In this document: positions 1 through 8,930 of the stretch, in pieces | Layout of the letters: the number at the start of each line of letters is the position of its first letter | Position numbering within the stretch: the stretch's first letter is position 1 | Assembly (NCBI GenBank): GCA_025965895.1 | Contig: JAOPWC010000123.1 | Location: 17,790-81,789 of the forward strand | Direction: 5' to 3' | Length of the DNA: 64,000 nt | DNA from: Mycobacterium sp. | GTDB lineage: Bacteria > Actinomycetota > Actinomycetes > Mycobacteriales > Mycobacteriaceae | The notes under the pieces: model-generated | Database searches by the model: none | What the model was told of the DNA's origin: nothing | The model's input: the letters and a program-made list of their open reading frames with translations, nothing else | Position numbers and translations under genes: made by a program

Positions 1-2
1 TC

Positions 3-722
3 GACGCCGGCCGCACACGGCAGTGGGGCTACAACGCCGCCAACGATCTACAGGGCATTTACCTCAGCTACATCGGCTCGGCCGGCGGGACATTTTCCGA
101 CGGCGACCGCTTCGCGTTCGACAACGCCCCGGCTGTCGCGACGTTCCGGTATCTGGTGCAGCTCATCAACGTCGATCGGGTCTCGCCGCCGGCGTCGGAC
201 ACCAACGACAACAGCGACTTCTCACGCAACGAGTTTCTGCAGGGCAGGATGGCGCTGTTCCAGTCCGGCACCTACAACCTCGCCAATGTGGCCGCCAATG
301 CCCGCTTCCGGTGGGGCGTCGCGATGTTGCCGATCGGCCCGGCAGGCCGCGTTAGTGTCACCAACGGTATTGCGGCAGCTGGCAATTCGGCATCGCATAA
401 TCCTGCCGCTGTGCGCGACGTGCTGGCCTGGATGGGCAGCGAACAAGGCAACGCCTACGTGGCCGAAGGCGGTGCCGCCGTCCCGGCGGTGCTGGTCGCT
501 CAGCGGGCCTACTTCAACTACTGGGGAGCCAGGGGCGTGGATGTGGCACCGTTCTTCGACGTGCTGAAGGGCCCACGGATAGCCGCCCCGGGCGGAGCAG
601 GGTTCGCGGCCGGATTTCAGGCGATCAAGCCCTATTTCGACGAAATATTCCTGGGCCGGCGTGACGTGGCCCGCACATTGGCCGACGCACAGGCCGCCGC
701 AAACTCCGCCGCTGCGCGTTAA
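3..722 (+). CDS. uspC: Sugar ABC transporter substrate-binding protein, C-terminal part (UspC-like), truncated by window edge
   Basis: The reading frame is open from the window edge to TAA at 720-722, giving the last 239 residues of an extracellular solute-binding protein of the sugar type. Features such as [16 protein letters not shown], followed by a run of small and aromatic residues, fit the C-terminal lobe of family 1 binding proteins. In M. tuberculosis uspC lies just upstream of the same ECF transporter genes found next here, so the amino-sugar uptake lipoprotein UspC is the best guess; its signal peptide and lipobox would be outside the window. The stop overlaps the stop of the convergent EcfT gene by two bases. 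The identity rests on synteny and fold-level features, not on a database match. Confidence 0.75.
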   Translation, partial: DAGRTRQWGYNAANDLQGIYLSYIGSAGGTFSDGDRFAFDNAPAVATFRYLVQLINVDRVSPPASDTNDNSDFSRNEFLQGRMALFQSGTYNLANVAANARFRWGVAMLPIGPAGRVSVTNGIAAAGNSASHNPAAVRDVLAWMGSEQGNAYVAEGGAAVPAVLVAQRAYFNYWGARGVDVAPFFDVLKGPRIAAPGGAGFAAGFQAIKPYFDEIFLGRRDVARTLADAQAAANSAAAR

Positions 723-1567
723 GCGTGTCCGGAGGTGGAAACCACCAGCACTTCGCTCGCCACCGCGGCACCGCACACGGCGATGACGATCAACAACGTC
801 ACCCAGTCAGCCCACTTCGGCCGCGACGGCGCCGCCGAGATCTGCCCGGTTCCACCGCGCGCGGTGATCGCGTCACCCATTTCGTCGGCGCGGCGCAGTG
901 CGACGGTGATCGCCGCAGTCAGCATGTCTATCACCTCGGTGGCCCAACGACGCCGGCGCGCCCGCCGGCTCGTCGGAACCTGCCGTGGCCGCAATCGCCG
1001 GGAGGCGTACAGCACCCGGAACTCGTCGATCAGCATCGGAAACGCCCGCAGCGCCAAGGCCAACGCCACCGCCCATTCATCGACCGGGATCCGAACCCAC
1101 CGCAGCGGCCGGCCCAGCGTCGCGACTGCAGGCGCGATTTCGGCGACGTTTGTGGTCCACGACACCATCGCGCCCAAACCAAGAAGGACGACCGACAGCG
1201 CGGTAATGCGCAGGAAAGACAGCAGGCCGCCGAAACCGACGTCGACGGATCCGACGTGCCAGACCGGCGAGCCGCCGCTCAACGCGGCCGTGAACGCGCC
1301 GAACGCCAGCAGAATCCACATCCAGCGCGGGACCGACGGGAGTGCGCCTCGGGGGATGTGGGCCATCCAAGTCGCAGTGAGCACGAGCGCCGCGACCGCC
1401 CCGATCGGCACCCAGCCCGGATAGAACGTCAACAGCACCGAGATGCCGAACACCACAGTGAGTTTCGTTCCCGCCCATAGACGGTGGATCGTCGAATCTC
1501 CCGGAATGGGACGCAACAGCACGACGGGCCTGCGCTGTCGCGGCGGTTTCTGGGCCGACATTGTCAT
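719..1567 (-). CDS. Energy-coupling factor transporter transmembrane protein (EcfT/CbiQ family)
   Basis: This 282-residue membrane protein has several hydrophobic segments in its N-terminal half, beginning around the [17 protein letters not shown] stretch, and a basic cytoplasmic region with the Ala-Arg-Gly coupling motif (AITARGG) that EcfT proteins use to contact their ATPases. It would be the scaffold subunit of an ECF importer. The ATG at 1565-1567 overlaps the TGA of the upstream ATPase gene in an ATGA arrangement, so the two are translationally coupled; a longer in-frame start at 1636 would run into the ATPase gene and is not preferred. It corresponds by position to M. tuberculosis Rv2325c. 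The substrate is unknown. Confidence 0.85.
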   Translation of the reverse strand: MTMSAQKPPRQRRPVVLLRPIPGDSTIHRLWAGTKLTVVFGISVLLTFYPGWVPIGAVAALVLTATWMAHIPRGALPSVPRWMWILLAFGAFTAALSGGSPVWHVGSVDVGFGGLLSFLRITALSVVLLGLGAMVSWTTNVAEIAPAVATLGRPLRWVRIPVDEWAVALALALRAFPMLIDEFRVLYASRRLRPRQVPTSRRARRRRWATEVIDMLTAAITVALRRADEMGDAITARGGTGQISAAPSRPKWADWVTLLIVIAVCGAAVASEVLVVSTSGHA

Positions 1568-3594
1568 GTCATTTCTCCGGCGATAGCCGGAGTGCGCTCC
1601 AGCACGCCGCCGGACAAGTGCAGGGTGCGCGGGCACAGGTCCTCCAGGCCGGCGAAATCGTGGGAGATCACCACGACGGTCAGCCCGGCCCGGCGCCGCA
1701 GATCCTCGAGCAACCGCAGCAGCCCACGCTGGCTGGCCGCATCCAGACCGGCCAATGGCTCATCGAGGATCAGCGCGCGCGGCGAGCGCGCAAGCAGCCC
1801 AGCGAGCACCACCCGCCGCATCTGACCCCCGCTGAGTTGATCGATGCGCCGGCCGGCCAAACTCGTGTCGAGGCCGACGGTCGCCAACGCGGCCGCAACG
1901 CGTGCAGTGTCGTGGGGTGAAAACCCTGCCGCCGAGGCGACTTCGTAGTCGACGCGGTTGCGCATCAGCTGCAGCCGCGCGGCCTGGAACGAGATCGCCA
2001 CCGTCCCCACCTGCTCTGAGACCGGCCGCCCGTCCAACAGGCATGCGCCGGTGGTCGGCACGGTAAGACCGGCCATGATCCACGCCAGCGTGGACTTGCC
2101 CGAGCCGTTGCCCCCGTGAATCAGCACGCCGTCACCCTCGTGGACAGTGAAGCTGACATCACGTAAAGCTGTTGCCGCCCAGGGTGTTCCGCTGCTGTAC
2201 TCGTGGCCCACGTCCTCGAGCTGCAGCACCGGTCGACCTATCAGGCCGGGGTCGACCGACGGTCCCGGGGGCGCCACGACCTCCACCATCGTGGTGTTGT
2301 CGGCGGATCCGTTGCCGGTCAAGTTGACCGTGCGGTCGGCGGAGTCGGCCTCGTTGTTGTAGTGCGTGATGTGCACGAGGGCCATCTGATGGTGCTCCTT
2401 GAGCCCGGACAGCACGCCGAGCAGCGCGTCGCGACCCTGCTGGTCGACCATGCTCGTCACCTCGTCGGCGATCAGCAGTGACGGTTCCCGCGCAAGCGCG
2501 CCAGCGACCGCCAGCCGCTGCAACTCGCCACCCGACAGCCCTCCGGTGTCACGCTCGGCCAGACCGCCGAGCCCCACCTCCCCGAGGAGGCGATCGACGT
2601 CGGTCCGGGTGCCCGCCGGCAATCCCCATACCACGTCGTCGGCGACCCGCGTGCCGAGCACCTGGCTTTCGGGGTGCTGCATGATCACCGCGGTGCCGCC
2701 CATCTTGCCGAGCCCCACCGCGCCAGGCCTCTGCACGACGCCGGAGGTGGGCCGGCGTCCGGCCAGCATCAGCATCAACGTCGTCTTGCCCGAGCCGTTC
2801 GCCCCGGTCACCGCGACGTGCTCGCCGGGTTCCAGGTTCAGCGTCAGCGGCCCGAGTGCGTCGTGATCGGCGGTGGGATACCGGAACCGGACGTCGCTCA
2901 GCCGCACCGGAACCGGCGCGACGGGTCCGGTGTCCAGCGGTGTCTCCAGTTGGTGAACATCCGGAATGACAAACAACCTCCTGATCACCCGCGACAGCGC
3001 CCACCAGCCGATCAGGCTGATGACCATCACCGACAGCACCGACGACCCGCCGATCAGCCACGGCCAGTAGTGCAGCGCGGCGGCGAAAATCTGCTTGAGC
3101 CGTTCCGACGCGATCTGCATATGCGGTATCCGGGCCAGCACCGCGGCCATACCGTTGACGTTGGCGGTCAGCGAATCGAAGATCAGGTTTCGCAGCCGCG
3201 ACAACACGGTGAGTCCGAGCACCGACGCGGCGCCGACGGCCACACCGGCGCAGAACGCCGCGACGATGACGGTCGGGGTGCCGTGGTGTCTGCGCTTGAC
3301 GATTCCGGTCAGGCCGCCGATGTAGGCACAGTGGACGACGGTCATCAGCCCGCCCATGCCGGCCACCAGGAATGCGATCAGCCCACCGGCAACGGTTGCG
3401 GCCACCAGCACCCTGATGCGGTAGCGGTAGGCGAGCATGCCCATCGGGACCGTGCCGAGTAACGACAACCCCGCCGCGAACGGGACGACCACCGCGATAA
3501 TCGCGGTCGCTGCCGACAGTGCGGCCATCACCGAGGCTTGCGCCAGCTCACCGGGACGCAGCGATCCACGCATCGCTGGTCCCGTCGTGGTCAT
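1564..3594 (-). CDS. Fused ECF transporter: N-terminal membrane domain plus two ABC ATPase domains
   Basis: This 676-residue protein combines what are normally separate ECF subunits. Residues about 15-205 contain five or six hydrophobic segments, resembling a DUF2232-type substrate-binding membrane domain. Residues about 230-430 form one ABC ATPase (Walker A GANGSGKT at 264-271, signature LSGGE at 353, Walker B ending in DE near 377). Residues about 455-660 form a second ATPase (Walker A at 494-501, LSGGQ at 587, LILDEP at 608). The preferred start is ATG 3592-3594 (MTTTGPAM); an in-frame start at 3765 would cross the divergent MarR promoter and gene. With the adjacent EcfT it makes a complete importer. 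The equivalent in M. tuberculosis is Rv2326c. The transported vitamin or metal is not evident. Confidence 0.88.
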   Translation of the reverse strand: MTTTGPAMRGSLRPGELAQASVMAALSAATAIIAVVVPFAAGLSLLGTVPMGMLAYRYRIRVLVAATVAGGLIAFLVAGMGGLMTVVHCAYIGGLTGIVKRRHHGTPTVIVAAFCAGVAVGAASVLGLTVLSRLRNLIFDSLTANVNGMAAVLARIPHMQIASERLKQIFAAALHYWPWLIGGSSVLSVMVISLIGWWALSRVIRRLFVIPDVHQLETPLDTGPVAPVPVRLSDVRFRYPTADHDALGPLTLNLEPGEHVAVTGANGSGKTTLMLMLAGRRPTSGVVQRPGAVGLGKMGGTAVIMQHPESQVLGTRVADDVVWGLPAGTRTDVDRLLGEVGLGGLAERDTGGLSGGELQRLAVAGALAREPSLLIADEVTSMVDQQGRDALLGVLSGLKEHHQMALVHITHYNNEADSADRTVNLTGNGSADNTTMVEVVAPPGPSVDPGLIGRPVLQLEDVGHEYSSGTPWAATALRDVSFTVHEGDGVLIHGGNGSGKSTLAWIMAGLTVPTTGACLLDGRPVSEQVGTVAISFQAARLQLMRNRVDYEVASAAGFSPHDTARVAAALATVGLDTSLAGRRIDQLSGGQMRRVVLAGLLARSPRALILDEPLAGLDAASQRGLLRLLEDLRRRAGLTVVVISHDFAGLEDLCPRTLHLSGGVLERTPAIAGEMT

Positions 3595-3676
3595 TTCTCG
3601 ATAATGCCAGCCGACGCTGAGCAGCTGTGAACAGCAACACCTTGATGTGTATAGAAAGCCTATGTAAATTGGAGAT
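3595..3676. promoter_or_regulatory. Divergent promoter/operator region between ECF transporter and MarR gene
   Basis: The 82-bp spacer is more AT-rich than its surroundings. It holds two short adjacent inverted repeats, ACAC-N6-GTGT (3637-3650) and ATAG-N5-CTAT (3651-3663), and a GGAG at 3671-3674 just before the MarR ATG. MarR proteins commonly bind such sites in the spacer with a divergently transcribed target, so these are candidate operators. The repeats are short and could be chance. Confidence 0.4.
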
Positions 3677-4174
3677 ATGACATCTTCCGCGCCCACCCAG
3701 GCTTCGTTGGGAGTCGACTTGCTGGGCGTCGTGGCCAGGCTGAACCGCCTGGCGACACAACGCACCCGGCTCCCTCTACCGTGGGCGCAGGCGCGGCTGT
3801 TGTCGACAATCGAGGATCAGGGCGCGGCCCGAATATCTGACCTTGCCAGCCTCGACCACTGCTCGCAGCCCACCATGACGATGCAGGTGCGCCGACTCGA
3901 GGATGCGGGACTTGTCACACGCACCCCCGACCCCGAGGATGCGCGGGCGGTTCTGATTCGCATCACCCCCAAAGGCGTCGACACGCTGGGCCAGGTTCGC
4001 GCCGACCGCGCCACCGTAGTCGATCCCGCCATCGCGCGGTTGGACGCTGACGACCGGCAGACATTGGCCGAGGCAGTACGAGTTCTTCGCCGGCTGCTGG
4101 ACAACGCGGCGGCAGCACCGAAAACAGCAGCGCCGAAAACAGCAGGGCCGAAGCAAGCCGAACTAAGCACATAG
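3677..4174 (+). CDS. MarR-family transcriptional regulator
   Basis: This 165-residue protein has the MarR winged-helix layout: an N-terminal dimerisation helix, a helix-turn-helix around [21 protein letters not shown], and the wing with the family signature near [19 protein letters not shown]. The C-terminus is a short low-complexity tail built from repeated Ala-Pro-Lys-Thr units. It is divergent from the ECF importer genes, as Rv2327 is from Rv2326c in M. tuberculosis, and probably represses them and itself. The inducing ligand is unknown. An out-of-frame extension of the neighbouring VOC gene overlaps its 3' end on the opposite strand; that overlap is judged an artefact of a frameshift. Confidence 0.85.
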   Translation: MTSSAPTQASLGVDLLGVVARLNRLATQRTRLPLPWAQARLLSTIEDQGAARISDLASLDHCSQPTMTMQVRRLEDAGLVTRTPDPEDARAVLIRITPKGVDTLGQVRADRATVVDPAIARLDADDRQTLAEAVRVLRRLLDNAAAAPKTAAPKTAGPKQAELST

Positions 4175-4326
4175 CGACATAGAGGAGAAAGCGCACTCTA
4201 TGTGGCGCCAACCCAAAGCTGTCTGGGCCGTCGCGTTCGCAAGCTAGGTGTTGGTACACGCTTGGCTTGCCACAACGGCAACCGCACGTGGCCAAGAACA
4301 CACCCGGTTCGGTGAAGCGGGACGTC

Positions 4327-4811
4327 CTAGGCTTCGCCGCTGATCCGCTGCCGCTCAGCCTCCAATACGCGCCGCGCCCCGCTGAATCGGCCGCGTTGAG
4401 GTGCATCAATTCGTCGGTGTTCGAGTGCACAAAGAATTCGAGTTGCACGTTGTCCGGATCGCGACAAACCACCGTGGGTCCGAACTCGGCGTCGATGATT
4501 TCCGAGTGCGCTACGTCCTTCGCCTCCAGATGCATAACCCATCGCTGCAGTTCGTCTCTATCCGCAACCCTGAACGCCAGGTGATCAAGGCCGACGCGCC
4601 GTTCGTCGAACGCGCCGGTCTCCGCGGTCCCGTCGTGAGTCATGACTGACACGCCTACACCCGAAGGGTGCACCATCGCCCGGCCCTCGAAGCTCTCGCC
4701 ACGGAAATGATGTACCACCGCGAAGCCCATCACGTCCTGCCACCAGACGGCTGCTCGCTCAGAGTCCGAGACCGTCAATTCAACGTGCGAGAATCCCGTG
4801 AGCTCTGGCAT
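4327..4811 (-). pseudogene. VOC/glyoxalase-family protein, frameshifted near its 3' end
   Basis: The frame starting at ATG 4809-4811 (MPELTGFSHVELTV) encodes a single vicinal-oxygen-chelate domain of about 140 residues, with the family pattern of an early H (SHVELTV), a mid-domain H (LDHLAFRV) and a late E (NVQLEFFV). At the C-run 4377-4380 (G-run on the coding strand) the frame shifts: as written, translation continues to 3963, antisense through the MarR gene, giving a non-family tail. Adding one G restores a natural ending, ARRVLEAERQRISGEA, with TAG at 4327-4329. So this is either a one-base deletion in the gene or a homopolymer sequencing error. The metal ligands are upstream of the lesion, so some function may persist. 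ATG 4817 is an alternative start. Confidence 0.7.
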
Positions 4812-4875
4812 ACGCATTCCCTTCCCGTCTTGGTGGGCGCGTTGCTGCACGAGCGCGGCGACGTCAACCGTACTC

Positions 4876-5330
4876 GTGACGGTGACGCTCTCTGCCCGAT
4901 TTCACCCGTGGGCCGTCGCGTTCGCGTCCGTCGTCGCATTCATGGGCATCGGGCTCGTCGACCCGATCCTCAAGCCCATCGCCGATAACCTGAATGCCTC
5001 CCCGTCGCAGGTCGCACTGCTGTTCACCAGCTACATGGCGGTGATGGGTGTGTCCATGCTGATCACGGGCGTGGTGTCGAGCCGAATCGGACCCAAGCGC
5101 ACCCTGCTTCTGGGCCTGCTCGTGATCATCGCCGGCGCTGGCCTGGCGGGATGCTCGGCGACCGTGATGGGCATCGTCGGCTGGCGGGCGTTGTGGGGAC
5201 CTGGAAACGCGCTGTTCATCGCGACCGCGCTGGCCACAATCGTGAACTCGGCTCGCGGCTCGGTGGCGCAGGCGATCATCCTGTACGAAGCGGCGCTGGG
5301 CCTCGGCATCGCGGTCGGGTGCGCCGATTC
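4876..5330 (+). pseudogene. MFS transporter, N-terminal fragment (3' two-thirds missing)
   Basis: About 148 residues of a major facilitator superfamily transporter are recognisable: TM1 (WAVAFASVVAFMGIGLVDPIL), the TM2 region with the loop motif SSRIGPKRTLLLG that follows it, and later helices to about TM5 (AALGLGIAVG, ending near 5319). MFS proteins normally have about 400 residues and 12 helices. Beyond 5320 the same frame continues to 5625, but it is then antisense to the 3' half of the VIT gene and no longer looks like a transporter, so the rest of the gene has been lost. Likely starts are GTG 4876 or 4882; ATG 4798 would overlap the divergent VOC gene. Probably non-functional. Confidence 0.75.
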
Positions 5331-6071
5331 TCAGGCCACGGATCCGATCAGCGTGCCGACCAGATACGTCGCCGCGATCGCCACCGCACCGAAAGCCAGT
5401 TGCCGCAGCGATGCCCACCAGATCGGTTTGCCGGTGAACCTCGCCGCCGCCCCACCCGCGATGGCCAGGCCAACCCCGCCGCACACCAAAGCGGCCATGA
5501 GAGAATGGAACCCGAGCAGATACGGGATGACCGGGATGATTGCGCCCACCGCGAACATGATGAACGACGAGATGGCGGCCAGCCGGGCCGACGGCTTCTC
5601 CCGCGGATCGATGCCGAGTTCCTGAACCATGTGGAAATGGACCGCCTGGTTCTCGTCCTGATGGATTTCCTCGGTCGCCGCCCGTGCGGTCCGCTCGCTC
5701 ATGCCCATCCCGACGAGCATCTGAACCAGCTCGTCCTTCTCCCCCTCCGGGTGGGTCTGCAGCGCTCGGCGCTCGATGCGGACTTCGGAGTCGATCTGTT
5801 CGTTGGCGGTGGTGACGGACGTGTACTCCCCCAGCGCCATCGAGAACGAGCCCGCAAGCAGACCGGCGACACCGCTGAGCACCACGGTGTGCGCGTCGGC
5901 GCTGGCCGCGACGCCTGCGATCAGTGCGGTGTTGCTCACCAGGCCGTCCATCGCGCCGAAGCTGGCGGCCCGCAGCCATCCACCGGAAACGTCGCTGTGG
6001 GTGTGATCGATCTCATGCGGCAACCCGGTGCGGACTTCCGGCGCCGGCGCCCCGCGGGATGACTCTGTCAT
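5331..6071 (-). CDS. VIT1/CCC1-family Fe2+/Mn2+ transporter
   Basis: This 246-residue membrane protein has the VIT family layout: a first helix region with GAMDGLVSNTALIAGVA, a second hydrophobic stretch leading to GSFSMALGEYTSVTTANEQ, a long acidic/histidine-rich cytoplasmic segment (about 95-150, with EGEKDELVQMLVGMG and EEIHQDENQAVHFH) that binds metal in characterised members, and three C-terminal helices. Bacterial members export or sequester iron or manganese. The N-terminus is His-rich (HEIDHTHSD). The gene is convergent with the MFS fragment and its stop is only about 11 bp from the point where MFS similarity ends, so it sits at the edge of a probable rearrangement but is itself intact. 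Confidence 0.88.
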   Translation of the reverse strand: MTESSRGAPAPEVRTGLPHEIDHTHSDVSGGWLRAASFGAMDGLVSNTALIAGVAASADAHTVVLSGVAGLLAGSFSMALGEYTSVTTANEQIDSEVRIERRALQTHPEGEKDELVQMLVGMGMSERTARAATEEIHQDENQAVHFHMVQELGIDPREKPSARLAAISSFIMFAVGAIIPVIPYLLGFHSLMAALVCGGVGLAIAGGAAARFTGKPIWWASLRQLAFGAVAIAATYLVGTLIGSVA

Positions 6072-6170
6072 GGCGCTATTGAACGCCGGCCCACCGACCG
6101 ACGGTTACTCAGGCTCACCTGCGTAGCCCGACCCGTGCATAACCTCAGCCGCCACGGGTTACCGTCGGGT

Positions 6171-8135
6171 ATGACGTCGAATACGGTCGAGATTCCGTCC
6201 CAGGTTTCCCAGCATCTTCGCAGTACGTTGGACGGCCGCTGGCGGGAGGTGAAAGACCGGGTCCGCGAGCAGATGTCCAACGAAGTCTTCCGTCCGCACT
6301 ACATGCCCAACACCGTCATCGCCCGTGCGAAGGCGCTGGAGCAGCTGCGGATCATCGCGGCCGCCGGAGCCGCCGAGGACGGCTTCCGCAAGGAGCATGG
6401 CGGCACGGGTGACGTGGGTGCCGCGGTCACCACCATCGAGATGCTGGCGATGTCGGACCTGTCGCTGATGGTGAAAGCCGGCGTCCAGTGGGGTCTTTTC
6501 GGCGGCGCCGTCGAGAACCTGGGCACCGAGCGGCACCACGAGGCCTATGTACCCAGGATCATCGATCTGGATCTCCTCGGGTGCTTTGCGATGACGGAGA
6601 CCGGACACGGCAGCGACGTGCAGTCGCTGGAGACCACCGCCACTTACGACCCGCAGACCGACGAATTCGTGATCGATTCCCCCACCCCGACGTCACGCAA
6701 GGACTACATCGGCGGCGCTGCCGAAACGGCCACCATGGCAGCGGCTTTCGCACAGCTGATCACGGCTGGTCCGGGAGAGGAAACGCAAACCCACGGCGTG
6801 CACTGCTTCCTGGTGCCGATCCGTGACGAGGAGGGCCACCAGTTGCCCGGCGTGACAACGTCCGACTGCGACTACAAGGGTGGCCTGCCGGGCGTCGATA
6901 ACGGCCGCATCGTGTTCGATCACGTTCGCATTCCGCGGGACAACCTATTGAACAAATACGGCGACGTCGCTGCCGACGGCACCTACTCCTCGCCGATCGA
7001 GAACCCGAGTCGACGCTTCTTCACGATGCTCGGCACGTTGGTCCGTGGGCGGGTGACGGTCGGCGGTAGCGCAGCGGCGGCCGCCCGCGTGGCGCTGGAC
7101 ATCGCAACCCGGTATGCGTTGCTGCGCAGGCAGTTCTCCGCGCCGGGCGAGGACCAGGAAGTCTTGTTGATGGATTATCTGGTGCATCAGCGCCGGCTGC
7201 TGCCTCTGATCGCGAGGTCGTACGCGTTGCAGTTCGCGCAGAACGAACTGGTGGTCAAGCTCCATGAGGTCCAGACCACCGAGATACCCGACCCGGAGGA
7301 GCAGCGTGAGCTGGAGTCGCGAGCGGCGGGGCTGAAGGCGGCCAACACCTGGCATGCCAGCCGAGCGATCCAGGAGGCGCGTGAGGCATGCGGCGGCGCA
7401 GGCTATCTAGCCGAGAACCGGTTGATCGCGCTACGCGCCGACACCGACGTGTTCACCACCTTCGAGGGCGACAACCACGTCCTGACCCAACTGGTGGCCA
7501 AAGAACTGCTGACCGGCTACGCCGACGACATCCGCGGGATGAGCCCCGCCGAGTGGGTGCGGTTCGGCGCGAACATGGTCGGCGAGCGGGTGATGAAACG
7601 CACTGCTGCGCAGACGATCATCCAAACAATCGTCGACACGAGACAGGACAACGAGGAAGAGGGCAGCCTGTTCAACCGCGGGACCCAGGTCAAGATGTTC
7701 GAGGACCGCGAGGAGTACCTGCTGTCGACCGTCGCGCGCCGCCTGCAGAGCAGGTCCAAGCAGATGGACGCATTCGACGCGTTCAACGAGGTGCAGGACC
7801 ACGTGCTGCACGCCGCGACCGCCCACATCGACCGCATCATCATGGAAGCCTTCGTGGCCGGGATCGACTCGTGTGAGGACGAGCAGACCCAGAAGGTACT
7901 GAACATGGTCTGTGATCTCTACGCGTTGTCGGTGATCGAGGACGACAAGGCCTGGTACATCGAGCACCGGTACCTGTCGACGGATCGCGCGAAGGCCGTC
8001 ACCAGGGCCATCAACGAGCGCTGCCGCACGCTGCGGCCGTACGCGCAGCTGCTGGTGGACGGCTTCGGGATACCGGAGCAACTGCGCGATGTGCCGATGC
8101 TGCACCCTGAGCGGATAGGCCAAGACGACGACTGA
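6171..8135 (+). CDS. Large acyl-CoA dehydrogenase / acyl-CoA oxidase-like flavoprotein
   Basis: This protein of about 654 residues has the N-terminal, middle and C-terminal acyl-CoA dehydrogenase domains plus an extra C-terminal helical domain of about 200 residues, as in acyl-CoA oxidases. Visible signatures are CFAMTETGHGSDVQSLET, the FAD/acyl-binding segment IPRDNLLNKYGD, and ACGGAGYLAENRL followed by TTFEGDNHVLTQLVAKELL. It should oxidise an acyl-CoA to the 2-enoyl-CoA; the substrate cannot be told. ATG 6171 is preferred over ATG 6135 because a TACCGT box ends 5 nt before it, suggesting a leaderless transcript. The SDR that follows continues in the same reading frame directly after this gene's TGA. 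Confidence 0.85.
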   Translation: MTSNTVEIPSQVSQHLRSTLDGRWREVKDRVREQMSNEVFRPHYMPNTVIARAKALEQLRIIAAAGAAEDGFRKEHGGTGDVGAAVTTIEMLAMSDLSLMVKAGVQWGLFGGAVENLGTERHHEAYVPRIIDLDLLGCFAMTETGHGSDVQSLETTATYDPQTDEFVIDSPTPTSRKDYIGGAAETATMAAAFAQLITAGPGEETQTHGVHCFLVPIRDEEGHQLPGVTTSDCDYKGGLPGVDNGRIVFDHVRIPRDNLLNKYGDVAADGTYSSPIENPSRRFFTMLGTLVRGRVTVGGSAAAAARVALDIATRYALLRRQFSAPGEDQEVLLMDYLVHQRRLLPLIARSYALQFAQNELVVKLHEVQTTEIPDPEEQRELESRAAGLKAANTWHASRAIQEAREACGGAGYLAENRLIALRADTDVFTTFEGDNHVLTQLVAKELLTGYADDIRGMSPAEWVRFGANMVGERVMKRTAAQTIIQTIVDTRQDNEEEGSLFNRGTQVKMFEDREEYLLSTVARRLQSRSKQMDAFDAFNEVQDHVLHAATAHIDRIIMEAFVAGIDSCEDEQTQKVLNMVCDLYALSVIEDDKAWYIEHRYLSTDRAKAVTRAINERCRTLRPYAQLLVDGFGIPEQLRDVPMLHPERIGQDDD

Positions 8136-8903
8136 CAGCGGGAGTTCGACGGCCGGCGGGCGCTGATCACCGGGGGTACCCGCGGCATCGGCAGCGGCAT
8201 CGCCGAGCGGTTGCGCGCCGGCGGCGCGAAAGTTCTTGTCGCGGCGCGTTCGAAGCCGAAAACTGCTCCGTCGGACGACGTGATCATCGCCGACGTCAGC
8301 ACGGCCGCAGGCGTCACTGCGCTGGCCAGCGTGGCGTTGGACCGCGTCGGTGGCATCGATATCCTCGTGCATAACGTCGGGGGCTCCGCGCAGGCCGACG
8401 GCGGAGCGGTGACGCTTACCGACGACGACTGGCAGTCGACGTTCGACCAGAATCTGTTCGCGGCAGTCCGGCTCGACCGCCTGCTCGTCCCGGGCATGAT
8501 CGAACGGGGCCGCGGTGCGATTGTCCACATCACGTCCATCCAGCGGCGTTCACCGCTGCCCACCACGCTGCCGTACGCGGCCGCGAAGGCGGCGCTGGCC
8601 AACTACAGCAAGGCGCTGTCCAACGAGTTGGCGCCCGACGGGATCCGGGTCAATGCGGTGGCGCCAGGATTCATCGAGACTGAGGCCGCTGCCCAAATGG
8701 TCAACCGGATCGCCGAGATAGAAGGCATCGATCAGGGCGCAGCGCGGGCGCGGATCGTCGAGTCGATCGGCGGAATCCCGATGGGGTCTCCGGGCCGTCC
8801 CAGGGACGTCGGTGAGCTGGTCGCGTTCCTGGTGTCGGACCGCGCGGCGTACATCACCGGCGCCGAGTACGTGATCGACGGCGGCAGCCTGCGCACTGTT
8901 TGA
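8136..8903 (+). CDS. Short-chain dehydrogenase/reductase, start codon unresolved
   Basis: The frame encodes a classical SDR: cofactor motif ALITGGTRGIGSGIAERL, the NNAG-like HNVGG, a catalytic Ser (HITSIQ) and Y-x-x-x-K (YAAAK), and a C-terminal GRPRDVGELVAFLVSDRAAYITGAEYVIDGG. No ATG, GTG or TTG lies in frame between the upstream TGA (8133-8135) and TTG 8211, which is already past the Rossmann glycine motif; a protein starting there would lack the NAD(P) site. Either a rare start such as CTG 8163 is used, the acyl-CoA dehydrogenase stop is read through (the genes share a frame), or bases are missing at the junction. It probably acts in the same pathway as its upstream neighbour, perhaps as a hydroxyacyl dehydrogenase. 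Confidence 0.75.
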   Translation, partial: QREFDGRRALITGGTRGIGSGIAERLRAGGAKVLVAARSKPKTAPSDDVIIADVSTAAGVTALASVALDRVGGIDILVHNVGGSAQADGGAVTLTDDDWQSTFDQNLFAAVRLDRLLVPGMIERGRGAIVHITSIQRRSPLPTTLPYAAAKAALANYSKALSNELAPDGIRVNAVAPGFIETEAAAQMVNRIAEIEGIDQGAARARIVESIGGIPMGSPGRPRDVGELVAFLVSDRAAYITGAEYVIDGGSLRTV

Positions 8904-8930
8904 CGCGCGCCCGTCGCGGACCGTGTGTTG

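Noticed and set aside
3963..4326. C-terminal extension of the VOC frame running through the MarR 3' end
   Set aside because: Basic, low-complexity sequence with no family similarity, antisense to a good MarR gene; explained by a one-base frameshift at 4377-4380.
5331..5625. C-terminal 100 residues of the MFS-frame ORF
   Set aside because: Exactly antisense to the intact VIT gene and lacking hydrophobic helices; a chance extension after the truncation.
4864..5979. Long minus-strand frame antisense to the MFS fragment and overlapping VIT
   Set aside because: Arg/Gly/His-rich composition typical of off-frame GC-rich DNA; the real VIT frame is in another phase.
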